Source of the DNA: Nocardioides sp.
GTDB lineage: Bacteria; Actinomycetota; Actinomycetes; Propionibacteriales; Nocardioidaceae
Length of the DNA: 64,000 nucleotides
Direction of reading: 5' to 3'
NCBI GenBank assembly: GCA_037045645.1
Contig: JBAOIH010000001.1
Location: forward strand, 682,001-746,000
Numbering within the stretch: the stretch's first letter is position 1; each line of letters begins with the position of its first letter. The notes under the pieces were generated by a model, which was given only the letters and a program-made list of their open reading frames with translations, did not search any database and was not told the DNA's origin. Positions 8,140-16,583 of the stretch are shown here, in pieces. Position numbers and translations under genes: made by a program.

Positions 8140-8935
8140 GTGACAGCTGAATTCGACCGCGACACCGCCATCACCCGCGTCGACAACACCACCTTCACCG
8201 CGCAGATCAGTGCGGGCTGGGCCATCGGCGAGGCCGTCAACGGTGGCTATCTGCTGGCCCTGCTCGGGCGGGTTCTGCGAGAGGTCACCGACAAGCCGGA
8301 CCCGTTGGTCGTGTCGGCCTACTACCTCGGCCCCACCCTGGGCGGCGAGGCGACGATCTCGACCCGAGTGGTGCGCGACGGCAAGGGCACCGCCACGTTG
8401 GCCGCCGATCTGGTCCAGGAGGGCCACACCCGGATCACCCTGTTGGCGACCTATGGCCGCCTCGACGTGCTGCCCGACGACGTCCGCACCACCGCCGTCG
8501 AGCCCGACCTGCCGCCTTTGGAGAAGTGTCTCGGCCCGGGTGACGCGCCCGGCGCGGTGGTGCCGGAGATCATGAATCGCTTCGACCTTCGCCTCGACCC
8601 CGACACCGTCGGCTGGGCGTTGGGAGCGCCGAGCGGGCGCGGCCTGCTGCAGGGCTGGTTCCGTCTCCACGACGAGCGCGAACCCGATCCACTCTCGCTG
8701 CTGCTCGTGGTCGACGCACTTCCGCCGGTGACCTTCGACCTCGGCATGATGGGTTGGGCCCCGACGATGGAGGCTCACCGCGCACGTACGCGCAGAGCCC
8801 GCGCCCGGCTGGCTCAAGGTCAAGATCACCACGCACAACGTCGCGGGCGGTCTCTTCGAGGAGGACTGCGAGGTCTGGGACTCGACCGGGCGACTGGTCG
8901 CCCAGAGTCGGCAGCTGGCCAAGCAGCCCCGTTGA
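8140..8935 (+). pseudogene. acyl-CoA thioesterase, frameshifted
   Basis: Double-hotdog thioesterase-like protein. The first frame runs from GTG 8140 (VNGGYLLALLGRVL, VSAYYLGPTLGGEA) to FDLGMMGWAPTM near 8769. The family-typical end then continues one frame over, reading LTAHVRAEPAPGWLKVKIT and ending GRLVAQSRQLAKQPR at TGA 8933-8935. One extra G at about 8770-8773 explains the break; removing it gives a 264-residue protein. It may be a sequence error or a recent mutation, since both halves remain intact. Confidence 0.82.
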
Positions 8936-8947
8936 GTCGGGGCAGCG

Positions 8948-10123
8948 TCACCCGCGACGCCCGAAGCGCCCCTTGATCAGCCGCTTCCAGGACCGCTCCA
9001 GATGCAGCGGCAGATCGCGTACCCAACCCTGCTTGTCCAGCCAGCGTTGGCGCTCCAAACGGCGCCGCTTCATCGCATAGACCCAGCGCCGACGAGGGTG
9101 CTCACTGACCGACCACAAGGTGTCGGTCTCGGGCCAGTACGACAGATCCTCGGGCCCCATCGGAGTCGCGAAGAGATGCTCCCGCATCCGCGTGCCGGAT
9201 CCGACGAACATCGAGCCCGGAGCCCAAGGCCCGCGCGAGACGCTGACGTAATACTGCCCCCCGACGAGCACGGCCCCCTGCATCTGCCGGATGCCGCTCT
9301 CGTCGATCGCGATCGGTCGTGAGAAACCGTCCTCACCCGTCTCCAGGAGTCGAGTCGAGGCATCGAGGTGGAATCGCGCCAGTCGGGTCGACTGCCTGCC
9401 CCGGCCGTACTCCCCGGCGACGATCACCGGCGGCTCGGCGCTGCGATCCAACGACAGGAACGAATAGCGCAGTTGCTCGCGCTTGTCGTGCGACACCGCC
9501 TTGTAGCGAAAACGCACCGGCAACACGAAGTGGTGGCCATAGGACGCAACGCGGCCGTTGTCGAGGATCCCGAACTTCTCCGGCACCTCGTTGTCGTTGT
9601 CGACTCGCATGATGTCGTCCACCCGGCAGGTCACGAACCCGCGCGAGGTCGCGGCGATGTGCAGATAGGGACCGCACCACACGATCCCTCCGGCGTGGAT
9701 GCGTACGGGTTCCAGGCGCAACCTCTTGTCCTTGCCGAGGATCGGCTCCACCAGCAGCACGTGGCGATAGCGCAGCGTGTCGAGGTCCAAGAAGGTCACC
9801 CGCGAACCCATCTTCGCCTTCGAATACCAGGTCAGGACCACCACATTGCGATCCAGCGCGATCACCTCGGGGTCGCTGGCCTCCGAGGAGTTCGTGATGC
9901 CTTGGGGCCACCACGACTCGTCCCGCTGGTCATAGCGGTCGAAGGCGTACGCCCGACTCACCGCGCGCCCGATCCGGCGTGGGACGACCGCTCGGCGCGC
10001 CCGGTACTTGAGGTTGTCGAGCACCTCGTCGAGACCGGCGGCGCCACCCAGCAGACCAGCGAGCGCGGCGATCTCGTCGACATTCTCGTCGGTGCGCTCC
10101 AGATGCAGGCCGGAAGTGGTCAC
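8948..10123 (-). CDS. uncharacterised beta-propeller-like protein
   Basis: 391 residues, function not recognised. No signal peptide or membrane segment is evident. Repeated short strand-rich blocks such as VVVLTWYSKAKMG, GIVWCGPYLHIAAT, RGFVTCRVDDIMRV, GAVLVGGQYYVSVSRG and PEDLSYWPETDTLWSVSEH suggest a propeller that displays values or binds a surface; this is inference. The C-terminus is basic. GTG 10123 has minus-strand TAGCCT 7 nt upstream. It is divergent from a small hypothetical gene, and the two leaderless promoters share a 54-nt gap. Confidence 0.6.
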   Translation of the reverse strand: MTTSGLHLERTDENVDEIAALAGLLGGAAGLDEVLDNLKYRARRAVVPRRIGRAVSRAYAFDRYDQRDESWWPQGITNSSEASDPEVIALDRNVVVLTWYSKAKMGSRVTFLDLDTLRYRHVLLVEPILGKDKRLRLEPVRIHAGGIVWCGPYLHIAATSRGFVTCRVDDIMRVDNDNEVPEKFGILDNGRVASYGHHFVLPVRFRYKAVSHDKREQLRYSFLSLDRSAEPPVIVAGEYGRGRQSTRLARFHLDASTRLLETGEDGFSRPIAIDESGIRQMQGAVLVGGQYYVSVSRGPWAPGSMFVGSGTRMREHLFATPMGPEDLSYWPETDTLWSVSEHPRRRWVYAMKRRRLERQRWLDKQGWVRDLPLHLERSWKRLIKGRFGRRG

Positions 10124-10130
10124 GGCGAGC

Positions 10131-10136
10131 AGGCTA
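10131..10136 (-). promoter_or_regulatory. -10 element, leaderless propeller-protein transcript
   Basis: TAGCCT on the minus strand ends 7 nt before GTG 10123. Confidence 0.5.
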
Positions 10137-10164
10137 ACGCGCTCCCCGGCGAGGGATGTCGCGC

Positions 10165-10170
10165 TAACGT
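10165..10170 (+). promoter_or_regulatory. -10 element, leaderless transcript of the 10178 gene
   Basis: TAACGT ends 7 nt before GTG 10178, facing away from the minus-strand element at 10131. Confidence 0.5.
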
Positions 10171-10177
10171 CGCGCTC

Positions 10178-10456
10178 GTGCGCGGCATCTTCTTCGACCC
10201 CGACGACGCCCAGAGGGTGGCGGCTCGACTGCGTACGGACGGGTACTGCGCCGAGGTCGCCCAGGAGCGCCTGGCCGGAGAGGACGACGACGAGGGCCAT
10301 CCGTGGGCCGTCCTCACCGACGCTCCGGAGTTCGTCCTGGAGATGCTGGTCGACGAGTACGACGGGTGGCTCGACACAGGGGAGCCCGAGCAGCCCGCGA
10401 CTGCGCTGACCCTCCCCACCGCCCCTCAGCGGATCAAGCGCCGGCCTTTAGAGTGA
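10178..10456 (+). CDS. small acidic hypothetical protein
   Basis: 92 residues, family not recognised. It begins VRGIFFDPDDAQRVAARLR and is rich in Asp and Glu in the middle (AGEDDDEGHPWAVLTDAPEF). The pattern of helix, then acidic loop, then DEYDGWLDTG suggests a small soluble alpha/beta protein. It ends 5 nt before mshB, but mshB has its own -10 element within this gene's 3' end. The leaderless GTG start is supported by TAACGT 7 nt upstream. Confidence 0.65.
   Translation: MRGIFFDPDDAQRVAARLRTDGYCAEVAQERLAGEDDDEGHPWAVLTDAPEFVLEMLVDEYDGWLDTGEPEQPATALTLPTAPQRIKRRPLE
10449..10454 (+). promoter_or_regulatory. -10 element, leaderless mshB transcript
   Basis: TAGAGT ends 7 nt before GTG 10462 and lies inside the last codons of the preceding gene. 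Confidence 0.5.
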
Positions 10457-10461
10457 CGGCC

Positions 10462-11364
10462 GTGTCTGACAAGCGACTGCTCCTCGTCCACGCCCACCCC
10501 GACGACGAGTCGATCAACAACGGCGCCACCATGGCCAAGTACGTCGACGCGGGCATCGACGTCACGCTGGTCACCTGCACGGCAGGAGAGATGGGTGAGG
10601 TGCTGGTCCCCGACCTGGCACACCTGGCGTACGAGCAGGACGGCGGACTGGGCGAGCACCGCAAGGACGAGTTGGCCGAGGCGATGGCGGTCCTCGGCGT
10701 CACCGACCACCGATTCCTGGGCGGCTTCGGGCGCTTCCACGACTCCGGCATGGCCTGGCACGAGGACGGCCACGCCGTGGCCGGTGAGGTTCACGCCGAC
10801 AACGCGTTCTGGCACGCCGACCTCACCGAGGCCGCCGACGAGTTGGTGAAGGTGATCCGCGAGATCAAGCCGCAGGTGCTGGTGACGTACGACCAGTTCG
10901 GCGGCTACGGCCACCCCGACCACATTCAGGCGCACCGGGTCGCGATGTACGGCGCACTGCTCGCTGCCGCCCCCTCGTACCGTCTCGACCTCGGCGAGCC
11001 GCATGACATCGCCAAGATCTATTGGACTGCGATGAGTGAGGGCCGGATGCGCGAGAGCCTGCGCCAGCTTCGCGAGTCCGGTGACACCGAGACCTTCAAG
11101 GGCATGGAACCCGACGGCAAGCTGCCGCCGTTCGTGACACCGGACGAGTTGATCAACGCACGCATCGACGGCGCCGCGACCGTGGGGCGCAAGATGGAGG
11201 CGCTGGCCAAGCATCGGACTCAGGTGCAGGCAGACGGACCCTTCTTCCAAGGTGCGGAGTCGGGACACTCGTGGTGGTCAGACGAGTTCTATCGCCTGGT
11301 CAAGGGCACCCCAGGGCCGGTCGACGACGAGGGATTCGAGCCCGATCTCTTCGCCGGAATGTGA
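10462..11364 (+). CDS. mshB: GlcNAc-inositol deacetylase (mycothiol biosynthesis)
   Basis: 300 residues of the LmbE/PIG-L zinc deacetylase family. LVHAHPDDES (H12, D15) and GYGHPDHIQAH supply the zinc ligands and catalytic aspartate. The DDESINNGATMAKYVDAG and LGGFGRFHDSGM segments match MshB rather than the later enzyme Mca. MshB removes acetate from GlcNAc-Ins to give GlcN-Ins for mycothiol, the actinobacterial redox thiol. TAGAGT 7 nt before the GTG supports the start. Confidence 0.9.
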   Translation: MSDKRLLLVHAHPDDESINNGATMAKYVDAGIDVTLVTCTAGEMGEVLVPDLAHLAYEQDGGLGEHRKDELAEAMAVLGVTDHRFLGGFGRFHDSGMAWHEDGHAVAGEVHADNAFWHADLTEAADELVKVIREIKPQVLVTYDQFGGYGHPDHIQAHRVAMYGALLAAAPSYRLDLGEPHDIAKIYWTAMSEGRMRESLRQLRESGDTETFKGMEPDGKLPPFVTPDELINARIDGAATVGRKMEALAKHRTQVQADGPFFQGAESGHSWWSDEFYRLVKGTPGPVDDEGFEPDLFAGM

Positions 11365-11409
11365 CGCGCCGCGCAGTCTGAAGAATCGGCTTGCCCAAGG
11401 CTGCGCCCG

Positions 11410-11415
11410 TAGGCT
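11410..11415 (+). promoter_or_regulatory. -10 element, leaderless vanW-like transcript
   Basis: TAGGCT ends 6 nt before GTG 11422. Confidence 0.5.
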
Positions 11416-11421
11416 GACGCG

Positions 11422-13170
11422 GTGATCGGCATGAGGGACGCGAGTGAGCAGAAGAAGGAGAAGAAGGGCTACGGAGCCGTCTTCTTCGTCGTGACGATGC
11501 TGCTCGCGCTAGGCGCCGGGGGATATGTCGCGGCCTGGTATTTCGCCAATGACCGCACCCCGCACGGCACCGTCGTGGACGGCATCCGCCTGGGCGGCAT
11601 GACCCACGACAAGGCGATCAAGACCCTCCAGGACGGCCTGGCCGAGCGCGCCGAGCAGCCGTACGACATCCAGGTCGGCGCGGAGACCGAGCGCGCCACC
11701 GCCGACGAGTTCGGTCTGTCGGTGGACTACGAGGCGACCGTCGACGAGGCGGGAGCGCAGCGCAGCTGGGATCCCGAGTGGCTGTGGCACTTCTACACCG
11801 GCGGCGACGACATCGAGGCTGTCAAGGCCGTGGACGACACCGACATGGACGCCTTCCTCAGCCGGCTCGCCGACACGGTCGACAAGCCCGCCAAGGACGG
11901 AGCGGTGAAGTTCCGCCCCGATGGGTTCAAGGTCGACCAGGCCGTCGACGGCGTCGAACTCGATCGCGCCACCGCTCGCACCGCCCTCCGGGACGCCTTC
12001 CTCGGTGAGGACACCGACATAAGCCTCCAGGTCGAGACGGTCAAGCCCGACATCGACGCGGCGGCAGTGCAAAGGGCCGTCGACGAGTTCGCGAACCCGG
12101 CGATGTCCGCGCCCGTGACCGTACGTTTCGGCCAGGCCGAGGTGCGGCTCAAGCCCAGTGACTATGCGACCGCGCTGAGCCTGGAACCCAAGAATGGCGA
12201 ACTGACCCCGACTCTGGACGCCGAGGTGCTGGGGGAGAAGCTCAGCGGGTTGGTCTCCGGCAACGCTGCCCCGGTCGACGCCTCGATCAGGCTCGTCAAC
12301 GGCAAGCCGGTGATCACCGACTCCAAGCCCGGCGTGACGTACGACCCCGCAGACCTCAACAAGCGCTTCCTCAAGCTGGTCACACGCCCCGAGGACAAGC
12401 GTGAGATCAAGGTGAAGTCGACAGTCGCGGAGCCGGAGTTCACCACACAGGACGCCAAGGCGCTCGGCATCAAGGAGCAGGTGTCGACCTTCACGACCTA
12501 CTACCCGCACGCCGACTACCGCAACATCAACATCGGTCGCGCCGCAGAACTGGTCAACGGGACCGTCCTGGAGCCGGGGGAGATCTTCTCGCTCAACGAC
12601 ACGGTGGGCGAACGCACTGTGGCCAACGGTTTCACCGAGGGCTACATCATCTCCAACGGCATCCTCGTACAAGACCTCGGCGGTGGCGTCTCCCAGATGG
12701 CGACGACGACCTTCAATGCGATGTTCTTCGCCGGTCTGAAAGACATCGAGCACAAGCCGCACTCGTTCTACATCGACCGCTATCCGGTCGGTCGTGAAGC
12801 GACGGTGGCCTGGGGGGCGGTGGACCTGAGGTTCCAGAACGACACCCCCTATGGCATTTACATCAGTGCCCACGTCACCCCCAGCACGTACTCGTCCTCG
12901 GGCGTCGTCACGGTGTCGATGTATTCCACCAAGATGTGGAACATCACCACCAGCAACAGCGAGCGCTACAACTTCACCCAGCCCAAGGTGCGCAAGATCG
13001 ACACCCAGAAGTGCCACCCGAACACCGGGTACGGCGGCTTCGAGATCAACGTCTATCGCAACTTCGCACCCGTGGCACCCAACACCGAGACCCGCGCTCG
13101 CGAGACGTTCCACACGACCTACACGCCCAGCGACACGGTCATCTGTACGCACCCCAACCCGGTCGACTGA
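11422..13170 (+). CDS. membrane-anchored VanW-family protein
   Basis: 582 residues. A basic N-terminus (EQKKEKKGYG) precedes one membrane anchor at about 20-42. The extracellular part has putative peptidoglycan-binding repeats (VVDGIRLGGMTHDKAI and later EFANPAMSAPVTVRF) followed by a VanW domain with RAAELVNGTVLEPGEIFSLN and VQDLGGGVSQMATTTFNAMF. Proteins of this layout are linked to cell-wall maintenance, but no enzyme activity is established. GTG 11422 is supported by TAGGCT 6 nt upstream; ATG 11431 is an alternative. Confidence 0.88.
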   Translation: MIGMRDASEQKKEKKGYGAVFFVVTMLLALGAGGYVAAWYFANDRTPHGTVVDGIRLGGMTHDKAIKTLQDGLAERAEQPYDIQVGAETERATADEFGLSVDYEATVDEAGAQRSWDPEWLWHFYTGGDDIEAVKAVDDTDMDAFLSRLADTVDKPAKDGAVKFRPDGFKVDQAVDGVELDRATARTALRDAFLGEDTDISLQVETVKPDIDAAAVQRAVDEFANPAMSAPVTVRFGQAEVRLKPSDYATALSLEPKNGELTPTLDAEVLGEKLSGLVSGNAAPVDASIRLVNGKPVITDSKPGVTYDPADLNKRFLKLVTRPEDKREIKVKSTVAEPEFTTQDAKALGIKEQVSTFTTYYPHADYRNINIGRAAELVNGTVLEPGEIFSLNDTVGERTVANGFTEGYIISNGILVQDLGGGVSQMATTTFNAMFFAGLKDIEHKPHSFYIDRYPVGREATVAWGAVDLRFQNDTPYGIYISAHVTPSTYSSSGVVTVSMYSTKMWNITTSNSERYNFTQPKVRKIDTQKCHPNTGYGGFEINVYRNFAPVAPNTETRARETFHTTYTPSDTVICTHPNPVD

Positions 13171-13174
13171 TCTG

Positions 13175-14033
13175 ATGGACCTGGTCGAGGCCATCGCTCA
13201 ACGCACTGTCGTCCTCGACGGTGGGCTGGCCACCTTGTTGGAGGCCCACGGCCATGATCTGTCGTCCGATCAGTGGTCGGCGCGGCTGCTGAGCGACGAC
13301 CCGGACGCGATCCGGCGGGCGCATCTGGAGTTCTTCGCAGCCGGGAGCTGAGGTCGCCACAACGGCGTCCTATCAGGCCGCACCTGATGCGACCGAGGAC
13401 CTTCGGCTCAGTGTGCAGCTGGCCCGGCAAGCCCGCGACGAGCATGGCTCCGGCTGGGTGGCTGCCAGCGTCGGACCCTATGGCGCGATCCTCGCCGACG
13501 GCTCCGAATACCGCGGGGACTACGGCCTATCGGTGAGGCAGTTGCGTGACTTTCATCGTCCGCGCCTCGACACGCTCATCGACGCCGGAGCAGATGTGCT
13601 GGCCATCGAGACCGTCCCCTGTTTGACCGAGGTCGAAGCGGTGCTGGCGCAGATCGCGGGCTCAGGAATGCCCGCGTGGTTGTCATTGACCTCAGCAGAC
13701 GGCCGCACCACGCGAAATGCGGAGCCTCTCCGCGATGCTTTCGAGATGGCGTATTCGATCGACGAGGTGAAAGCGGTCGGAGTCAACTGCTTGCCTCCCG
13801 CGCACGTGTTGGCGGCTCTGGACGTTGCTTCGGTCGCTGGCAAACCTCTCGTGGCATATCCCAACTCGGGCCAGGGTTGGGACGCGCAAGCGCGTACCTG
13901 GACCGGGGAGTCGGCATTCACAACCGACGACGTCACGTCGTGGCAGCAGGCCGGCGCGCGCCTGATCGGCGGCTGCTGTCGAGTGGGACCGGCCGACATC
14001 AGCGCGGTCGCCGCTCAGGTAGTCGCGGATTGA
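13175..14033 (+). pseudogene. homocysteine S-methyltransferase, frameshifted
   Basis: First frame from ATG 13175 gives VVLDGGLATLLEAHGHDLSS and stops at 13351. The second frame picks up AEVATTASYQAAP and continues through SVGPYGAILADGSEYRGDYG, AIETVPCLTEVEAV, GVNCLPP and the zinc-binding GGCC near the end. One extra base in the GGGAG run at about 13343-13348 explains the break; corrected length is 285 residues, normal for MmuM/YagD-type enzymes that methylate homocysteine from S-methylmethionine or SAM. Sequence error or recent mutation. Confidence 0.85.
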
Positions 14034-14936
14034 CTAAGGAGCCAGATAGCGATAGCGGTGATGGACGGTGAACCCGAGCCGTTCATAGAGCCCCAGAGCG
14101 GGCGTATTGTCCGCGAGCACCTGGAGATAGGCCGTACGCGCGCCCTGCTCGGCACCCCACTCGAGAAGGGTCGCCACCATGGCCAGGCCGATGCCGTGTC
14201 GGCGACGGTCCGGTGTGACCTCCAGACCGGCAAGTCCCACCCAGTCGTGCGACAACACCGCGCGCCCGGAGGCATCGTCGCGGAAGGTGGCGTACGCCTG
14301 CTCGCCTTCGTCCAGGAGTTCGATAGCGAACGAGGGCGGGTCCCCGAGCAGTCGCGCGGCCCGGGCGATGGAGCCGATCATGAACAGACTGTCCGCGTCA
14401 GTGCTCTCGGGGCCCCAGCCGTGCTCCAGGAGAAGTCGCTCCTCGTCGGAGTCCGGCAGGACGCACGCGATCGGTCGGCGGCCACGCGCCGCGTACCAAC
14501 TCGTCACCGCGCTCACCGACGGGTGTGGCCCGGTCAGCGCGAGCACCGAGTTGGGTCGCCGGCGCTGGGCGAAGGCAGCCGAGCTGCGCAACAACCACGG
14601 CCCGAGGGCCTCGACCTCCAGATCGGGGAACAGGGTCGAGGCGATCTCGTGCACTTCGCGCGGTGAGAGCCTGGAATGCACAGGTGGTCGCGGTGGCACC
14701 GGTTTGCCCGAGACGATGTCGCGGATCAGGAAGGTCGCAGCCGACCCGTCCTCGCGACGTACGACGACCGAACCGTCCTGCCAGGACTCGCAGACCCCGA
14801 GCACATCGGTCATGGCGGGACCGCCCGTGGGCCCGACCTGCCCGGTGAGGAGTCGACGGATCACGACGCGTTGTCCGACTACGTGGGGTCCCAGAAGGTG
14901 GCGACCCGTGGCTTCCATGGCAACGGATTCTCCCAT
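14034..14936 (-). CDS. GNAT-family N-acetyltransferase
   Basis: 300 residues. The C-terminal GNAT domain has the acetyl-CoA loop in LEVTPDRRRHGIGLAMVATLL and the closing ALGLYERLGFTVHHRYRY. The N-terminal half (LLGPHVVGQRVVIRR, TDVLGVCESWQDGSVVVRR) is a conserved actinobacterial extension of unknown role. The acceptor substrate is unknown. M7 at 14918 is an alternative start. Its stop codon abuts the stop of the homocysteine methyltransferase gene, so the two genes converge with no spacer. Confidence 0.8.
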   Translation of the reverse strand: MGESVAMEATGRHLLGPHVVGQRVVIRRLLTGQVGPTGGPAMTDVLGVCESWQDGSVVVRREDGSAATFLIRDIVSGKPVPPRPPVHSRLSPREVHEIASTLFPDLEVEALGPWLLRSSAAFAQRRRPNSVLALTGPHPSVSAVTSWYAARGRRPIACVLPDSDEERLLLEHGWGPESTDADSLFMIGSIARAARLLGDPPSFAIELLDEGEQAYATFRDDASGRAVLSHDWVGLAGLEVTPDRRRHGIGLAMVATLLEWGAEQGARTAYLQVLADNTPALGLYERLGFTVHHRYRYLAP

Positions 14937-15033
14937 CCTCGTCCCGAATGGCGGGGTTGGGCCATGTAGTCCTCGGCCAAGGTCTAGGCTGCGAGGTAGT
15001 GCATCGCCCTCATGACCAGTTTGGAGGACTCAG

Positions 15034-15360
15034 GTGACCTACGTCATCGCTCAGCCGTGTGTCGACCTCAAGGATCGTGCCTGTGTCGACGAGTGTCCGG
15101 TCGATTGCATCTACGAGGGAAAGCGGATGCTCTACATCCACCCCGACGAGTGCGTCGACTGTGGTGCGTGTGAGCCGGTCTGCCCGGTCGAGGCGATCTT
15201 CTACGAAGACGACACTCCGGAGGAGTGGAAGGACTTCTACGACGCCAACGTGCACTTCTTCGACGACCTCGGCTCACCCGGCGGCGCCGCCAAGTTGGGC
15301 GTGATCGACAAGGACCACCCCATCGTTGCGGCACTCCCGCCGCAAGAGCACGACGAGTGA
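15034..15360 (+). CDS. fdxA: seven-iron ferredoxin
   Basis: 108 residues. Eight cysteines (C9, C17, C21, C25, C40, C43, C46, C50) in the spacing of [3Fe-4S][4Fe-4S] ferredoxins, e.g. CVDECPVDCIYEG and CVDCGACEPVCPVEAI. The C-terminal extension to residue 108 is typical of actinobacterial FdxA/FdxC electron carriers. GTG 15034 has GGAGGA 7 nt upstream. It overlaps dapC by 4 nt (GTGA), the same pairing as M. tuberculosis Rv1177-Rv1178. Confidence 0.95.
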   Translation: MTYVIAQPCVDLKDRACVDECPVDCIYEGKRMLYIHPDECVDCGACEPVCPVEAIFYEDDTPEEWKDFYDANVHFFDDLGSPGGAAKLGVIDKDHPIVAALPPQEHDE

Positions 15361-16460
15361 CGGTCTCGTCCCGACTGCCTGACTTCCCCTGGGATGGGTT
15401 GGCCGAGCATGCAGCTCGCGCCCGGGCCCACGAAGGTGGAATCGTCGATCTCTCGGTCGGGACTCCGGTCGACCCCACCCCTGAGGTCGTCCGAGATGCG
15501 CTCGCCGCAGCCGCTGACTCGCCGGGTTATCCGGTCACCATCGGTCTGCCCGAGACGCGGCGTGCAGCCGCGCGCTGGCTCGAACGCCGTTTCGGTGTCG
15601 TGGGCCCACGAGCGGACTGGGCACTCGACGGCGTACTCCCCACGATCGGTTCCAAGGAACTGATCGGCTCGCTGCCGGTACACCTCGGCGTCGGCGCAGG
15701 CGACCTGATCGTGCAACCTGCGCTGGCCTACCCGACGTACGAAGTGGGCGCCGCGCTCGCCGGCGCGCGCATCCTGGCCGCCGATTCGTTGACCGCGATC
15801 GGGCCGGAGCGTCCCAAGATCATGTGGATCAACTCGCCGTCCAACCCGACGGGCAAGATCCTTCCGCTGGAGCACCTGCGCAAGGTCGTGGAGTGGTGTC
15901 GCGACCGAGGCACCCTGCTGATCTCCGACGAGTGCTATCTGGAATGTGCCTGGGACGAGCAGCCGCTCTCGGTGCTGCACCCCGATGTCTGTGGCGACAG
16001 CCACGACGGCATCTTGACCGTGCATTCACTCTCCAAGCGCTCCAACCTCGCCGGCTACCGCTGTGCCTTCGTCGCCGGTGACCCGGCCGTCGTGGCCGAG
16101 TTGCTGGCCGTACGCAAGAACCTCGGCCTGCAGGTGCCTGGACCGCAGCAGCACGCGATGATCGCCGCCCTCGACGACGACGCCCATGTGGTCGCGCAGC
16201 ACGCGACCTATGCCGCTCGTCGCGTCAAGTTGCGCGAGGCACTCGATCGCGCGGGTTTTCGGATCGACCACTCGCAGGGCTCGCTGTATCTGTGGGCGAG
16301 CCGCGACGAGGACTGTTGGACGACGGTCTCGTGGCTGGCTGATCGCGGGATCCTGGTCGCGCCGGGTGCGTTCTACGGCTCCGGCGGCGCTGCGCACGTC
16401 CGGGTGGCGTTCACCGCTTCCGACGAGCGGATCGAGGCGGCGGTCTCGCGGCTGACCTGA
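15357..16460 (+). CDS. dapC: N-succinyldiaminopimelate aminotransferase
   Basis: 367 residues, class I/II PLP aminotransferase. IVDLSVGTPVDPTPEVV, NSPSNPTGKI, ISDECYLE and the PLP-lysine segment SLSKRSNLAGYR are present. The actinobacterial DapC call rests on its coupling to the ferredoxin gene and on dapD and dapE nearby. It makes N-succinyl-LL-DAP from glutamate and N-succinyl-2-amino-6-oxopimelate. The start is fixed by the GTGA overlap with the ferredoxin stop. Confidence 0.88.
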   Translation: MTVSSRLPDFPWDGLAEHAARARAHEGGIVDLSVGTPVDPTPEVVRDALAAAADSPGYPVTIGLPETRRAAARWLERRFGVVGPRADWALDGVLPTIGSKELIGSLPVHLGVGAGDLIVQPALAYPTYEVGAALAGARILAADSLTAIGPERPKIMWINSPSNPTGKILPLEHLRKVVEWCRDRGTLLISDECYLECAWDEQPLSVLHPDVCGDSHDGILTVHSLSKRSNLAGYRCAFVAGDPAVVAELLAVRKNLGLQVPGPQQHAMIAALDDDAHVVAQHATYAARRVKLREALDRAGFRIDHSQGSLYLWASRDEDCWTTVSWLADRGILVAPGAFYGSGGAAHVRVAFTASDERIEAAVSRLT

Positions 16461-16583
16461 CTCCGGACCACGCGCTGGCAAAGGTGTCGCAAAGTTTGTG
16501 CGGTTCTCGCCCGGCAGCGTCTTCGCGGGCCTAGCGTCCCTCTATTCACCCGCGCCCGCGGGTTTCGGAAACAGGGGGATTAC

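Noticed and set aside
11509..13194. A 561-codon open frame opposite the VanW-family gene
   Set aside because: Antisense shadow of a gene with clear VanW motifs; no conserved features in the shadow.
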